Below, piece after piece: positions 34,497-42,342 of a DNA stretch of 64,000 nucleotides; position 1 is the first letter of the stretch; each line of letters opens with the position of its first letter. The stretch covers positions 62,001 through 126,000 of the forward strand of contig CAVYRS010000004.1 of assembly GCA_963770995.1 (NCBI GenBank), in the 5' to 3' direction. The notes under the pieces are model-generated. The model made no database searches. It had not been told where the DNA came from and was given only the letters and a program-made list of their open reading frames with translations. Source of the DNA: CAVSWN01 sp963770995. GTDB taxonomy: Bacteria > Acidobacteriota > Vicinamibacteria > Vicinamibacterales > CAVVIG01. Made by a program: the position numbers and the translations under genes.

Positions 34497-34948
34497 AGGC
34501 GGAACAGCGGACGGCCGTTGGCAAAGCCCGGCCACGGAATCCCGATGATCATCAGTGCGGCCGCAAGGCCGAAGCAGATCAGCAGCCGCCTGCGCTGCGC
34601 GTCGGCCTGAGACGCCTTGCGCGCGAGGGCCCGGCCGATGTGCGCCAGGATCACGGCGCCGAACATCGACGTGATGTGCTCCACGGCCCAGAAGCGCAGG
34701 TTCGGATCCCGCATGGCCGCGCCAAAATTCTTCATCGCCTCGGCCGTGAACGGGCTGAGCATGAAGTAGAGCAGCAGTCCCAGGAGCATCTGCAGATCGA
34801 GCGTCGCCATGGCGGCGAGACTCCAGCGATCGGCCGACCCGCGGTCGGCCGGGAGTCGAATCCGCAGCGCGGCGACCACCGTGCCGACGGCCGCCACCAA
34901 CGCAATCCAGCGAAGCCAGGAATGTATCAGGAGGACGGCGCTATACAT
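34493..34948 (-). CDS. Four-helix membrane protein, cytochrome-b-like
   Basis: 151 aa from ATG 34948. Four helices: HSWLRWIALVAAVGTVVAAL, LDLQMLLGLLLYFMLSPFTA, HITSMFGAVILAHIGRALA and LLICFGLAAALMIIGIPWP. Conserved histidines lie at the start of helix 1 (LLIHSWLRW) and in helix 3 (VEHITS and LAHIGR), a pattern seen in small proteins annotated as cytochrome b. It is the first gene of a three-gene operon with ATGA overlaps into nfeD and then the SPFH gene. Heme binding is inferred only from the histidines. Confidence 0.75.
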   Translation of the reverse strand: MYSAVLLIHSWLRWIALVAAVGTVVAALRIRLPADRGSADRWSLAAMATLDLQMLLGLLLYFMLSPFTAEAMKNFGAAMRDPNLRFWAVEHITSMFGAVILAHIGRALARKASQADAQRRRLLICFGLAAALMIIGIPWPGFANGRPLFRL

Positions 34949-34974
34949 GCGCTAGACGTTAACACGGCAGAGGT

Positions 34975-34996
34975 GGGGCGGGTAGGGCAGGTGGGG
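34975..34996 (+). promoter_or_regulatory. G-quadruplex motif upstream of the 4TM-nfeD-SPFH operon
   Basis: On the plus strand GGGG, GGG, GGG and GGGG runs are separated by loops of 1, 2 and 5 bases (34975-34996), followed by further GGG runs at 35005-35011. It lies just upstream of the minus-strand operon start at 34948, on its template strand. Confidence 0.5.
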
Positions 34997-35022
34997 CAGG
35001 TAGGTGGGCGGGTGAGCCGGAA

Positions 35023-35682
35023 TCACGGTTCCCGGTTTCGCGTCTCGCGGAGGAGCGCCTGGGCCTTTGCCATTTTCTGGCGGGCGCGCTCGAGGGCGGC
35101 TTCGGCGCGCTTGATCTCCGCATCGTGTTTCCGCTGCGCGTCTTCTTCCTTCTTCGCGGCGCGCTTGGCGGCGGCGGTCGACGCTGCCGACGGCGCAGGG
35201 ATCGCTTTCAGCTTGAGTCCGCCAAGGGCCTCGAATCCCGATGGCTGCAGCGGACGTGTCAGCCTTCCCGGCGCTTCGGCCGGCGTGGGTGCGAGCGAGA
35301 GCGCCTCGAACGTGCGCATCAGCGCATCCGGGCTCGGCTTCGAGCCGGCGGCATCGGCGAGCCGAACGGCCTCGGCACCGGCGTCGGCCACCGCGCGGCG
35401 ATGCGCATCGCTCGCGGCCCGAACGTCGGCTTTGCGTCCTTCGAGTGCGGCGACCTGTGCCTTGCGAAGACTCGCGCCCGTGTCGAGCAGCACGTCGAAC
35501 ACACGACGCGCCTGCCAGTACACCTGGTTCACCGCCCACGGCACGACGGTGGGTTTGGCGAGACGCTTCACGCGCTGCGCGTCGGCGCCGCTCAGCGTTT
35601 TGGCGAGCGCAGTGCGCGCTTCGATGAACGCGTCGAACGGCTGGCGGTACAGGTCGTCTATTTGGTCGTCGAGCGAGGACAC
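35023..35682 (-). CDS. Alanine-rich coiled-coil protein, conserved hypothetical
   Basis: 219 aa from GTG 35682, chosen because the conserved N-terminus SSLDDQIDDLYRQPFDAFIE begins there; upstream codons have no protein character. Following blocks are ARTALAKTLSGADAQRVKRL, AKPTVVPWAVNQVYWQARRV and FDVLLDTGASLRKAQVAALE. The C-terminal 60 residues are a K/A/E-rich coiled coil (AAAKRAAKKEEDAQRKHDAE). The A-K-P-[ST]-x-x-A-W-x-x-N family is common in Acidobacteria and Actinobacteria with no known function. No membrane segment or signal; probably cytoplasmic. Confidence 0.75.
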   Translation of the reverse strand: MSSLDDQIDDLYRQPFDAFIEARTALAKTLSGADAQRVKRLAKPTVVPWAVNQVYWQARRVFDVLLDTGASLRKAQVAALEGRKADVRAASDAHRRAVADAGAEAVRLADAAGSKPSPDALMRTFEALSLAPTPAEAPGRLTRPLQPSGFEALGGLKLKAIPAPSAASTAAAKRAAKKEEDAQRKHDAEIKRAEAALERARQKMAKAQALLRETRNREP

Positions 35683-35797
35683 CGCGACATTATCCACTTT
35701 CGCTCGATTGGTTTTCACGACCAGCTTCAGCGTAACTGGTGCGGTCAGAGGCACGGGACGTGCACCTCCCGCGGTATATGTCATCAGAGGGGGTACC

Positions 35798-36304
35798 ATG
35801 TCTAGATCATTCGTCACAGCTGCTGCGGTTCTTGTGATCACAGCGGCGGCGGCGTTGAGCTCCTACGCTCAACCGCCATCAACAACCACCGCACCGGAGG
35901 TTTACCAGCCGCCGGCACAGTCGACGACCACCGCACCGGAGGTTTACCAGCCGCCGGCACTGTCGACGACCACCGCACCGGAGGTTTACGTGCCGCCGGC
36001 CCTGTCGACTACAACGGCGCCCAGCGCGACCCCGAGCTCAACGACGACGGCGCCAGTCGCAACCACAACGGCGCCTCCCGCACCGCCGCCGATGCCGGTT
36101 CCAGAGCCGGCGGCGCCGGAGATCGTGTCGCCACCTCCGCCTCCTGCTCCCGAACCGATCGTAGGTACGAGTGGCATCACGGAGCCGGAGACCGCGCCGA
36201 AAACGCTTCCGCAGACCGCGAGCCCGTTGGGGTTGCTGCTGCTGTCGGCGTTCGGCGCGTTCTCAGGTGCCGGGTTCGTCCGCGCACTGCGGCGTCGGCT
36301 GTAA
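35798..36304 (+). CDS. Repeat-rich exported protein with LPxTA-like C-terminal anchor
   Basis: 168 aa from ATG 35798 (AGAGGGGG upstream). Signal peptide FVTAAAVLVITAAAALSSYA. The mature N-terminus has tandem 14-residue units of STTTAPEVYQPPA (three copies, 42-bp DNA period, about 35877-36004) that degenerate into Thr/Ala- and Pro-rich sequence (PPPPPAPEP). The C-terminus is KTLPQTASPLGLLLLSAFGA, then a hydrophobic span and RALRRRL. A sorting-like motif LPQTA, a transmembrane segment and a positively charged tail form the tripartite plan of LPXTG-type anchors, here in a presumably diderm organism. No sortase or exosortase gene is in the window. Confidence 0.8.
   Translation: MSRSFVTAAAVLVITAAAALSSYAQPPSTTTAPEVYQPPAQSTTTAPEVYQPPALSTTTAPEVYVPPALSTTTAPSATPSSTTTAPVATTTAPPAPPPMPVPEPAAPEIVSPPPPPAPEPIVGTSGITEPETAPKTLPQTASPLGLLLLSAFGAFSGAGFVRALRRRL
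35877..36004 (+). repeat. 42-bp coding tandem repeat (three copies)
   Basis: The unit encodes STTTAPEVYQPPA-Q/L. The first two copies are nearly identical at DNA level, and the third diverges at its 3' end. Length variation between strains would be expected. Confidence 0.75.
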
Positions 36305-36311
36305 GAGAACC

Positions 36312-36337
36312 AGGGGCGGACACACGGGTCCGTCCCT
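36312..36337. terminator. GC-rich hairpin between convergent genes
   Basis: AGGGGCGGAC (36312-36321) pairs with GTCCGTCCCT (36328-36337) with one mismatch and a 6-base loop, 8 bp after the stop of the LPxTA gene. Suitable as a terminator for the plus-strand gene. There is no long T-run. Confidence 0.5.
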
Positions 36338-36357
36338 ACGGTTTCAAGATTCGATGT

Positions 36358-36431
36358 AGGGGCCGACCCACGTGCCTGCCCTGAGCTCGTCCTTCGACAA
36401 GCTCAGGACGAGCGTCGAAGGGTCGGCCCCA
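36358..36431. repeat. Nested palindrome with CCTTCGACAAGCTCAGG repeat unit
   Basis: The outer arms AGGGGCCGACCC (about 36358-36369) and GGGTCGGCCCC (36420-36430) enclose an inner CCTGAGCT (36380-36387)/AGCTCAGG (36400-36407) stem around CCTTCGACA. The inner part belongs to a dispersed family also found at 44334-44355 and 44712-44764. It lies between convergent genes. Confidence 0.65.
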
Positions 36432-36447
36432 GCTATGTACGCCAGGT

Positions 36448-36867
36448 CTACGGATGTGAAACGGCAATCGTGTAGCTCTGCGCGGCCGTCAACGTTCCGG
36501 GATCAAACACGAAAATGCAGTACTTGCCCGTCACGATTTGCCCGCCGATCGCCTGCGAGTTGAGGACGACGAAATTGTTCTGCTGAAGCACCGTGCCCGA
36601 GCAGGTGCCGTCGTTGTTCCCGACGACCCAGGCCATGCCCGCGAGAATGTTCGAGTTCGGCGCCCACGCGGTCAGCTTCACCTGGAGCTCGCCCGTTTTT
36701 CCGGTCGAGAACGCATGGCGGTTGACTCCCTGCGGCAGCAGCGATCCGCTGAACGTCTCGGTTTGATTGTTCGACGGCGTCGTGATGCCGCCGCACCCGA
36801 GCGCGAACGACGCAGTCAGTCCACACGCGACGACGAGGGCGCGCCGAGTCACCAAGGATCCTTTCAT
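36448..36867 (-). CDS. Putative lipoprotein, conserved hypothetical
   Basis: 139 aa from ATG 36867. A lipoprotein-type signal (LVVACGLTASFALGC then GGITTPSNNQ) is followed by a beta-rich domain: ETFSGSLLPQGVNRHAFSTG, ELQVKLTAWAPNSNILAGMA, WVVGNNDGTCSGTVLQQNNF and IVTGKYCIFVFDPGTL, ending SYTIAVSHP. The G-x-[LV]-x-P-x-G and final beta-strand resemble bacterial pre-peptidase C-terminal-like (PPC) domains. Two cysteines may form a disulfide. Surface or periplasmic role unknown. Confidence 0.65.
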   Translation of the reverse strand: MKGSLVTRRALVVACGLTASFALGCGGITTPSNNQTETFSGSLLPQGVNRHAFSTGKTGELQVKLTAWAPNSNILAGMAWVVGNNDGTCSGTVLQQNNFVVLNSQAIGGQIVTGKYCIFVFDPGTLTAAQSYTIAVSHP

Positions 36868-36915
36868 GGGGCAACTCGATTGTACTCCGAGCCGGTATAA
36901 GATCCGCACATCCCC

Positions 36916-37554
36916 GTGCGCCGTTCTCTCTGGATCGCGGTTCCTGCCGGCTTTGTCGCGTTTGCGCTCGCGTTCATCCTCGTGCCGCCGAGCGGACCGC
37001 GCTCGATGCGGCAGTTCAATCCGAGCCGGCTCGCCGATCTCGAGCTGCGGATGTGGAAGGCGTACTACGCCAAGGAGCGCGCCCAGTTGTTTGGTCTGCT
37101 GGTGACGATGCTGCACGAGCAGTATCGGTATTCATGGGCGACGGCGACGCGCCAGGCGTTTCATCTCGCGCGCGCGGCCGCGACGTTCGGCGACCTGAAA
37201 GGCGACTACGAGCAAGTGCTGCCGGACCTCGAAGCCGGGTATGCGACCGCGAAGTCGTGGCTCGGCGCCGGCTTCGATCCGAAGGCAGTCGCGAGGGCGG
37301 AGTTGGCGTGGTGGGTTGCGCGCCGCGTGCCGGGTCAGAACAGCGCGGAGCAGGTGGGCCGCCTCATGGCCGAAGAGTACGCGCTCTGGTACGAGACATC
37401 CGTAGAGCGCGTGGCGGAGGCGGCGCTCCTGCGCGCCACGGCGGCGAAGCTCCGTGATGATCAGGCCGCGGAGCCGGACTGGGCGCGCATCGGACAGTTG
37501 CTGGACGCCTCGTACCGCGAGCTGCTGGCCGCTGTGACGGTCGCGAACGTATAG
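36916..37554 (+). CDS. Membrane-anchored helical protein, conserved hypothetical
   Basis: 212 aa from GTG 36916; no ATG is available near the conserved start. One N-terminal helix (LWIAVPAGFVAFALAFILVP) anchors a helical domain: LADLELRMWKAYYAKERAQL, FGLLVTMLHEQYRYSWATAT, RQAFHLARAAATFGDLKGDY, GFDPKAVARAELAWWVARRV and VGRLMAEEYALWYE. Families with the E-x-x-M-W-x-A-Y-Y and R-x-x-P-x-x-N motifs occur in Acidobacteria and Verrucomicrobia without function. Divergent from the lipoprotein gene 48 bp away, so they share a promoter region. Confidence 0.7.
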   Translation: MRRSLWIAVPAGFVAFALAFILVPPSGPRSMRQFNPSRLADLELRMWKAYYAKERAQLFGLLVTMLHEQYRYSWATATRQAFHLARAAATFGDLKGDYEQVLPDLEAGYATAKSWLGAGFDPKAVARAELAWWVARRVPGQNSAEQVGRLMAEEYALWYETSVERVAEAALLRATAAKLRDDQAAEPDWARIGQLLDASYRELLAAVTVANV

Positions 37555-37569
37555 CGTTTCTAACCCTCG

Positions 37570-37596
37570 CTCGTGGTGAGCCTGTCGAACCACGAG
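37570..37596. terminator. CTCGTGGT/ACCACGAG hairpin between convergent genes
   Basis: A perfect 8-bp stem (37570-37577 with 37589-37596) and an 11-base loop containing CCTGTCGA. It sits 16 bp after one stop and 16 bp before the next gene's stop. A degenerate copy lies inside the FtsX permease at about 53930-53958, so this is also a dispersed repeat. Confidence 0.45.
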
Positions 37597-37611
37597 CTAC
37601 CGGTGGTGCTG

Positions 37612-39010
37612 CTATTTCTCGCCGATGCCGTAGAGATACTGATAGCCGCGCAGATAGATCTCGTTGTCGACGAGCGCCGGCGACGCATCGAATCCGTCGT
37701 CCAGCGTGTTCTTCGCCAGCACCTCGAACGCCGGCCCATGCTTGATGACGAGCGTCACGCCCTCGCGCCCGGGGAAGTAGACGCGGCCCTGCGCGCCGAC
37801 CGGCGACGCGAACACGTTCGGCACGCCGTCGAGGCGCTGCAGCTGATAGTGCGGCTTCCCGCTCTTCGCGTCGAACGCCGAGAGGATGCCGGAGTTGGTC
37901 TTCAGGAAATAGAGGATGCCGTCGTAGAGGAGCGGCGACGGCACGTACGGCGTGTCGCGGTCGAGCGACCACGCTATCGGCGTTGGTGCCGATGATGTCG
38001 CCCTTCGCGTCGGCGAGCCGGATCGCGCGCAGGTCGGTTGCCCCGGAAGCCGCTCATCAGGAACACCATTCCGTCGCTCGCACACCGGCGACGGAATCGG
38101 GTTCATCGTCAGGCCCGGTCGCTCTCCCAGACGATGCGGCCGGTCTCGAGGTCGTAGCTCCGCACCTTGTTCATGGCCGGGCGCGATCACCTGCGCGCCG
38201 TCCGCCGTGCTCGACGACGAGCGGCGTGGCCCACGTGTCGATCTCCGTCGCGGTCGACGCGCCACAGCTCGTTGCCGGTCCGCGCGTCGAGCGCCACGAT
38301 GAACGATTGCCCCTGAGTGGTCCCACACGATGACGAGACGGTTGCCGTGAAGAGGACCGGCGTGGTGCCCTCGCCGAACTCGTTGCGCATCTTCTTGTCG
38401 CCGAGATCCTTCTGCCAGAGCAGCTTGCCGTCCATGTCGTAGACGTACAGCCCTGGCGACTCGAAGTACGCGTAGACGCGCTGGCCGTCGGTGATCGCCG
38501 AAGCCGACGCGTAGGTGCCGTTCTCGCCGTGCGCCGCTTCGTGCGGCAGTTCCTCGCGCGCCATCCGCTCCCAGATCGTCTTGCCGGTGCTGCGATCGAT
38601 CGCCAGGACGACGAAGCGATGAACGATCGCGCGGCCGGAGCGCCGCCGCGCGGCTCGTGCGCGGCCGCGCCGGTAACGCCGACCGGCACCGCCGACAGCA
38701 CGAACACGCGGTCGCCCCAGATGACGGGCGACGCCGATCCGCGGCCGGGAATCTCCACCTTCCAGCGGATGTTCTTGGTCTCGCTCCACTCGAGCGGCGG
38801 GTTGGCGGTTCTCGAGACGCCCGTTGCGTAGGGCCCGCGCCACTGCGGCCAGAAGCGTTCGTTCGGGTTGGACTGCGCCGCCGTCGCGCCCGCCGTTGCG
38901 CCTTCGCCGCTTTGGCGCGGCAAGCCTGTGGCGCTTTGGCGTGCCAAGGCTTCCGGCAGCGCGGCGGCCACACACGCGATCAGCGCCGCGAGTGGTAATC
39001 GTCGGATCAT
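37612..39010 (-). pseudogene. Exported PQQ-binding-like beta-propeller protein (paralogue 1), frameshifted
   Basis: ATG 39010 opens a signal peptide (LPLAALIACVAAALPEALA) and the family signature FWPQWRGPYATG, then IRWKVEIPGRGSASPVIWGD. Reading switches frame several times (near 38640, 38300, 38190, 38040 and 37975), yet blades reappear in order: LAIDRSTGKTIWERMAREEL, YASASAITDGQRVYAYFESP, LYVYDMDGKLLWQKDLGDKK, FIVALDARTGNELWRV and finally YVPSPLLYDGILYFLKTNSG, ASPALVDNEIYLRGYQYLYG. An intact product would be about 460 aa. The pattern suggests sequencing insertions. Secreted propeller, cofactor binding unproven. Confidence 0.8.
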
Positions 39011-39047
39011 GGCGCGAGTGTACTATGGGGTTTTACCTGTGGAAACG

Positions 39048-40208
39048 ATGAATGGTTCATTCGATTTTCTGCTGCGCACCCGTGTGGTCTTCGGCGACGG
39101 CGCGCTGGCTCGGCTGGGGGAGCTCGCGCGTGAGCTTGGCGTTTTCGCGCACGCTCGTCGTCGCGGATCGCGGCCTCGTGGCGGCGGGACACGTCGACCG
39201 CGCCGCTCGCGATCCTGAAGGACGCCGGCGATCGCGACGTGCCTCTTTCACGATTTCGACGCCAATCCGGACGCACGAATGGTCGAGGCCGGCCGCGCGC
39301 CGTCGCCGCCGAGGGAGCGATCGATTCCATCGTCGCGCTCGGCGGCGGCAGCTCGCTCGACTGCGCGAAGGGCATCAACTTCGTGTTGACCAACGGCGGC
39401 ACGATGCGCGACTACCGCGGGTACGGCAAGGCGGCGCAGCCGATGCTGCCGTCGATTGGCGTCCCGACGACCGCGGGGACCGGCAGCGAAGCGCAGTCGC
39501 TACGCGCTGATTTCCGATGCGGAGACGCACGAGAAGATGGCGTGCGGCGATCCCGAAGGCTGCGTTCCGCGTCGCGATTCTCGATCCAGCCGCTGACCGT
39601 GTCGCAGCCGCGCAGCGGTGACCGCCGTCGCCGGCTACGACGCGATCTCGCACGCCGTCGAGTCGTACGTCACCACGCGGCGGACGCCGATGTCCGAGCC
39701 TGTTCGCACGCGAGGCGTGGCGGCTGCTCGAGGCCCACTACGAGCACGTGCTGCGCGAGCCACACGACCTGGCGGCGCGCGGCGCGATGCTGCTGGGCGC
39801 ACACCAGGCCGGCGTCGCGATCGAGCAGTCGATGCTCGGCGCGACGCACGCCTGCGCCAATCCGCTGACCGCACGCTACGGGACGACCCACGGCGTGGCG
39901 ATCGCGTGTGATGCTGCCGCATGTCGTGCGCTGGAACGCCGGGTCACGTGGGCAATCGCTACGCGGAATTGCTCGGACGGGCAGACACGTCAGCCGGGGA
40001 CGAAGTGGACGCGGCGAGTCGCCTTGCGCATCGCCTCGAGGCTCTCGCGCGGGCCGGCGGCCTGCCCGCGACGCTGCGCGATCTGGGCGTCCCGCGAGAC
40101 GGCTTGCCAACGCTGGCGGCGGATGCGGCGACGCAATCGACCGGGACGTTCAATCCGCGGCCGTTCGATGCTGCCGCGGCGCTCGCGCTGTACGAGCGGG
40201 CCTACTGA
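39048..40208 (+). pseudogene. Iron-containing alcohol dehydrogenase, frameshifted
   Basis: ATG 39048 starts NGSFDFLLRTRVVFGDGALA. Family blocks appear in order, though in changing frames: VVADRGLVAAGHVDRAA, IVALGGGSSLDCAKGINFVL (the NAD-binding GGGSxxDxAK), SIGVPTTAGTGSEAQS, TAVAGYDAISHAVESYVTTR (iron-ligand region), QAGVAIEQSMLGATHACANP (second ligand region with His), LTARYGTTHGVAIA and MLPHVVRWN, ending AAALALYERAY. At least five indels are needed to join them; the two I could resolve (near 39137 and 39212) are single extra bases. An intact enzyme would be about 385 aa, oxidising or reducing an alcohol/aldehyde pair. Divergent from the PQQ gene 37 bp upstream. Confidence 0.85.
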
Positions 40209-40256
40209 GCTCGGCCCGATCCAGATGACGGCGTAGCTGCCCCGCGAGGGTCGAAC

Positions 40257-40934
40257 TTACACGATCACCGCGCCCGTCAGGATGAGCTCATCCTGAACCA
40301 GGGTCCACCAGCCCTCAATTCTTATACCGGCGGCATCGAGCGCTGCGGTGAACACGCCTGCATCGCAGTGCAGGCGAATTTCAGGAAAGTCCACGAAGCG
40401 CTGAAGGCTTGGCGAGAGCGCCTTGATGACCGATTCCTTGACGCTGAAGGTCAGCGCGAGCGGCGGCGCCCACGAGGGGAGTGCGGCCGACGGCACGTGG
40501 CCGTCGCCTGCATGTGTGATCAAGTGGTGGGCGTCAACCGGCAGGCTCTCCGCACCGGAGCGGTCCAGCAGGTCGATGCCCAGCGCTTTCCACGTCGTGC
40601 ACGGAGCGGCAACCGCCGCGCACGCGCCGATCGTGTGTGAAATGGATCCCGTCATGCCCGCCGGCCACAGCGGGTTGCGCCACGCCCCGACCGGAATCGG
40701 CGCCGGCGCGACGCCAAGCTCGGCCAGCGCCTGTCGGGCGCACCACCGGCCGGCCGAGAACTCGTCGCGGCGTCGCGGCACCGCTCGCTGAACGTGCACC
40801 TCTTCCTCGGGGAACAGCGGTTGGCTGCCGTCAATCACGGCGACACCGACACCTGTGGAAGGACCGAACCACTCGCGCAGGCGTCCGGCCACGCGTTCGA
40901 GCAATTGCAGGTCTGTGAATTCTGCGCTTCGCAA
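40257..40934 (-). CDS. 4'-phosphopantetheinyl transferase (Sfp/EntD-like)
   Basis: 225 aa using TTG 40934; no ATG is in frame after the divergent promoter, and an internal GTG is an alternative. N-terminal part: PLFPEEEVHVQRAVPRRRDE, FSAGRWCARQALAELG. Core motifs: GMTGSISHTIGACAAVAA (S-[IV]-[ST]-H), KALGIDLLDRSG (G-[IV]-D) and LALTFSVKESVIKAL (F-[ST]-x-K-E-[AS]-x-x-K), with LPVDAHHLITHAGD between. These bind magnesium and CoA. It transfers phosphopantetheine to carrier proteins of polyketide, peptide or carboxylate-reductase pathways; no carrier-domain gene is visible here. Divergent from the PQQ propeller gene 31 bp away. Confidence 0.88.
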   Translation of the reverse strand: MRSAEFTDLQLLERVAGRLREWFGPSTGVGVAVIDGSQPLFPEEEVHVQRAVPRRRDEFSAGRWCARQALAELGVAPAPIPVGAWRNPLWPAGMTGSISHTIGACAAVAAPCTTWKALGIDLLDRSGAESLPVDAHHLITHAGDGHVPSAALPSWAPPLALTFSVKESVIKALSPSLQRFVDFPEIRLHCDAGVFTAALDAAGIRIEGWWTLVQDELILTGAVIV

Positions 40935-40965
40935 GACTATGATGATGATTTTAATGGAGTCGACG

Positions 40966-42288
40966 ATGAAACGAAGAGTTCGTCTCGCACTCGTACTCGC
41001 GCTCGGAATCGGCGGATCTCCGGTGGCGGCGGATTGGCCGAGTTGGCGCGGCCCGAACGGTTCGGGCATCACCGACGATGCGAACGTGCCGGATCGGTGG
41101 AGCGCCGCCGAGAACCTCGTGTGGAAGGCGCCGCTCGCCGGCCTCGGCGTGTCGTCGCCCATCGTCTCCGGCGATCGTGTGTTCGTGACCTCGCAGGTCG
41201 GCTCGGGCGTTCGACGTCCAGGCAATCACCCGCGGCTCGCCCAGGGCGCGGCCGCGGCGTCGGCGGGAGAACGCCCGCTGCCCGTGTCGGCCGAGGATCG
41301 CACGATGTTCGTCGTCGAAGCGTTCCAGCGGAGCGACGGCCGGCGGCTGTGGCAGTACCGCGTCGAGGCGGTGGGCCCGCTGCCCGGCGTGCACGACAAA
41401 CACAACCTCGCGAGTCCAAGCCCCGTCACCGACGGGCAGATGGTCTATGCGTGGTTCGGCACCGGGCAGGTCGTCGCGCTCGACATGAACGGCAAGCTGG
41501 TCTGGGAACGGAATCTGGGCAAGGAGAATTCACCGTTCGACATCAACTGGGGCCACAGCAGCTCGCCGACGTTGTTTCAGGATTCGCTGCTTCTGCTCTG
41601 CGATCACGCGCCGGCGGCGTACTTGCTCGCGGTCGACAAGCGCACCGGCAAGGATCGCTGGAAGACCGATCGCGGTCGCGGCCGGATGTCGTACACGACG
41701 CCGTTCGTCGTCAACGCCCCCTCCGGGCCCGAGCTGATCGTCAATTCGAGCGAGCGTGTTGACGCGTACGATCCGCGAAGCGGCGCCTTCCTCTGGCACG
41801 TGGGCGGCAGCAACCAGTTTCCCATTCCCGCGCCGACGTTCCACGACGGCGTCGTCTACATGAGCCGCGGCTACCGCAGCGGTCCGTACATGGCGATTCG
41901 TCCGGGCGGCCGCGGCGACATCTCGTCGTCGCACGTCGTCTGGCAGGTCAACACCGGCGCGCCGTACGTGTCGTCCCTGGTGTACGACGCGGGGCTGTTG
42001 TTCATGGCCAACGACGTCGGGGCGTTGACGGCGGTCGATGCGACGAGCGGCGCGAAGGTCTGGCAGGAGCGCGTGGACGGGATTTTCTCGGCGTCACCGG
42101 TGGCGGCCGGCGGGAAGATCTACTTCGTGAGCGAAACCGGCGAAACGATCGTCGTGCGATCCGGGAAGCAGCCCGCCGTCATCGCGAAGAACGACATCGG
42201 TGAACGGCTGATCGCGTCGCCGGCTGTATCGAAGGGCCAGATCTTCCTGCGCAGCGACGGTCAGTTGTTCTGCGTCGGGAAGCGGTAG
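40966..42288 (+). CDS. Exported PQQ-binding-like beta-propeller protein (paralogue 2)
   Basis: 440 aa, intact, from ATG 40966. Signal peptide RVRLALVLALGIGGSPVAA, then the family start DWPSWRGPNGSGITDD and LVWKAPLAGLGVSSPIVSGD. Blades carry the repeated A-x-D-x-x-[ST]-G-x-x-x-W motif: AVDKRTGKDRWKTDRGRGRM, DAYDPRSGAFLWHVGGSNQF, AVDATSGAKVWQERVDGIFS. The last strand is LIASPAVSKGQIFLRSDGQL. Propellers of this group are periplasmic and often occur in multiple copies in Acidobacteria and Planctomycetes. Quinone binding is not demonstrated, and catalytic residues of quinoprotein dehydrogenases are not evident. Divergent from the PPTase gene. Confidence 0.88.
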   Translation: MKRRVRLALVLALGIGGSPVAADWPSWRGPNGSGITDDANVPDRWSAAENLVWKAPLAGLGVSSPIVSGDRVFVTSQVGSGVRRPGNHPRLAQGAAAASAGERPLPVSAEDRTMFVVEAFQRSDGRRLWQYRVEAVGPLPGVHDKHNLASPSPVTDGQMVYAWFGTGQVVALDMNGKLVWERNLGKENSPFDINWGHSSSPTLFQDSLLLLCDHAPAAYLLAVDKRTGKDRWKTDRGRGRMSYTTPFVVNAPSGPELIVNSSERVDAYDPRSGAFLWHVGGSNQFPIPAPTFHDGVVYMSRGYRSGPYMAIRPGGRGDISSSHVVWQVNTGAPYVSSLVYDAGLLFMANDVGALTAVDATSGAKVWQERVDGIFSASPVAAGGKIYFVSETGETIVVRSGKQPAVIAKNDIGERLIASPAVSKGQIFLRSDGQLFCVGKR

Positions 42289-42305
42289 ACCTTTATTGTT
42301 CTTTA

Positions 42306-42329
42306 TTCGTGTCTTCGTGTTTTCGTGGC
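42306..42329. repeat. Single arm of the TTCGTG repeat family
   Basis: TTCGTGTCTTCGTGTTTTCG followed by TGGC lies between convergent genes. The same 8-bp-periodic motif occurs as full dyads at 48269-48332, 51085-51150 and 51839-51906. Confidence 0.65.
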
Positions 42330-42342
42330 TGCCTTTGTGGCA

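Noticed and set aside
34640..35797. Upstream extension of the LPxTA protein frame
   Set aside because: The open frame continues far upstream, but this part is antisense to two real minus-strand genes. The RBS and signal peptide set the start at 35798.
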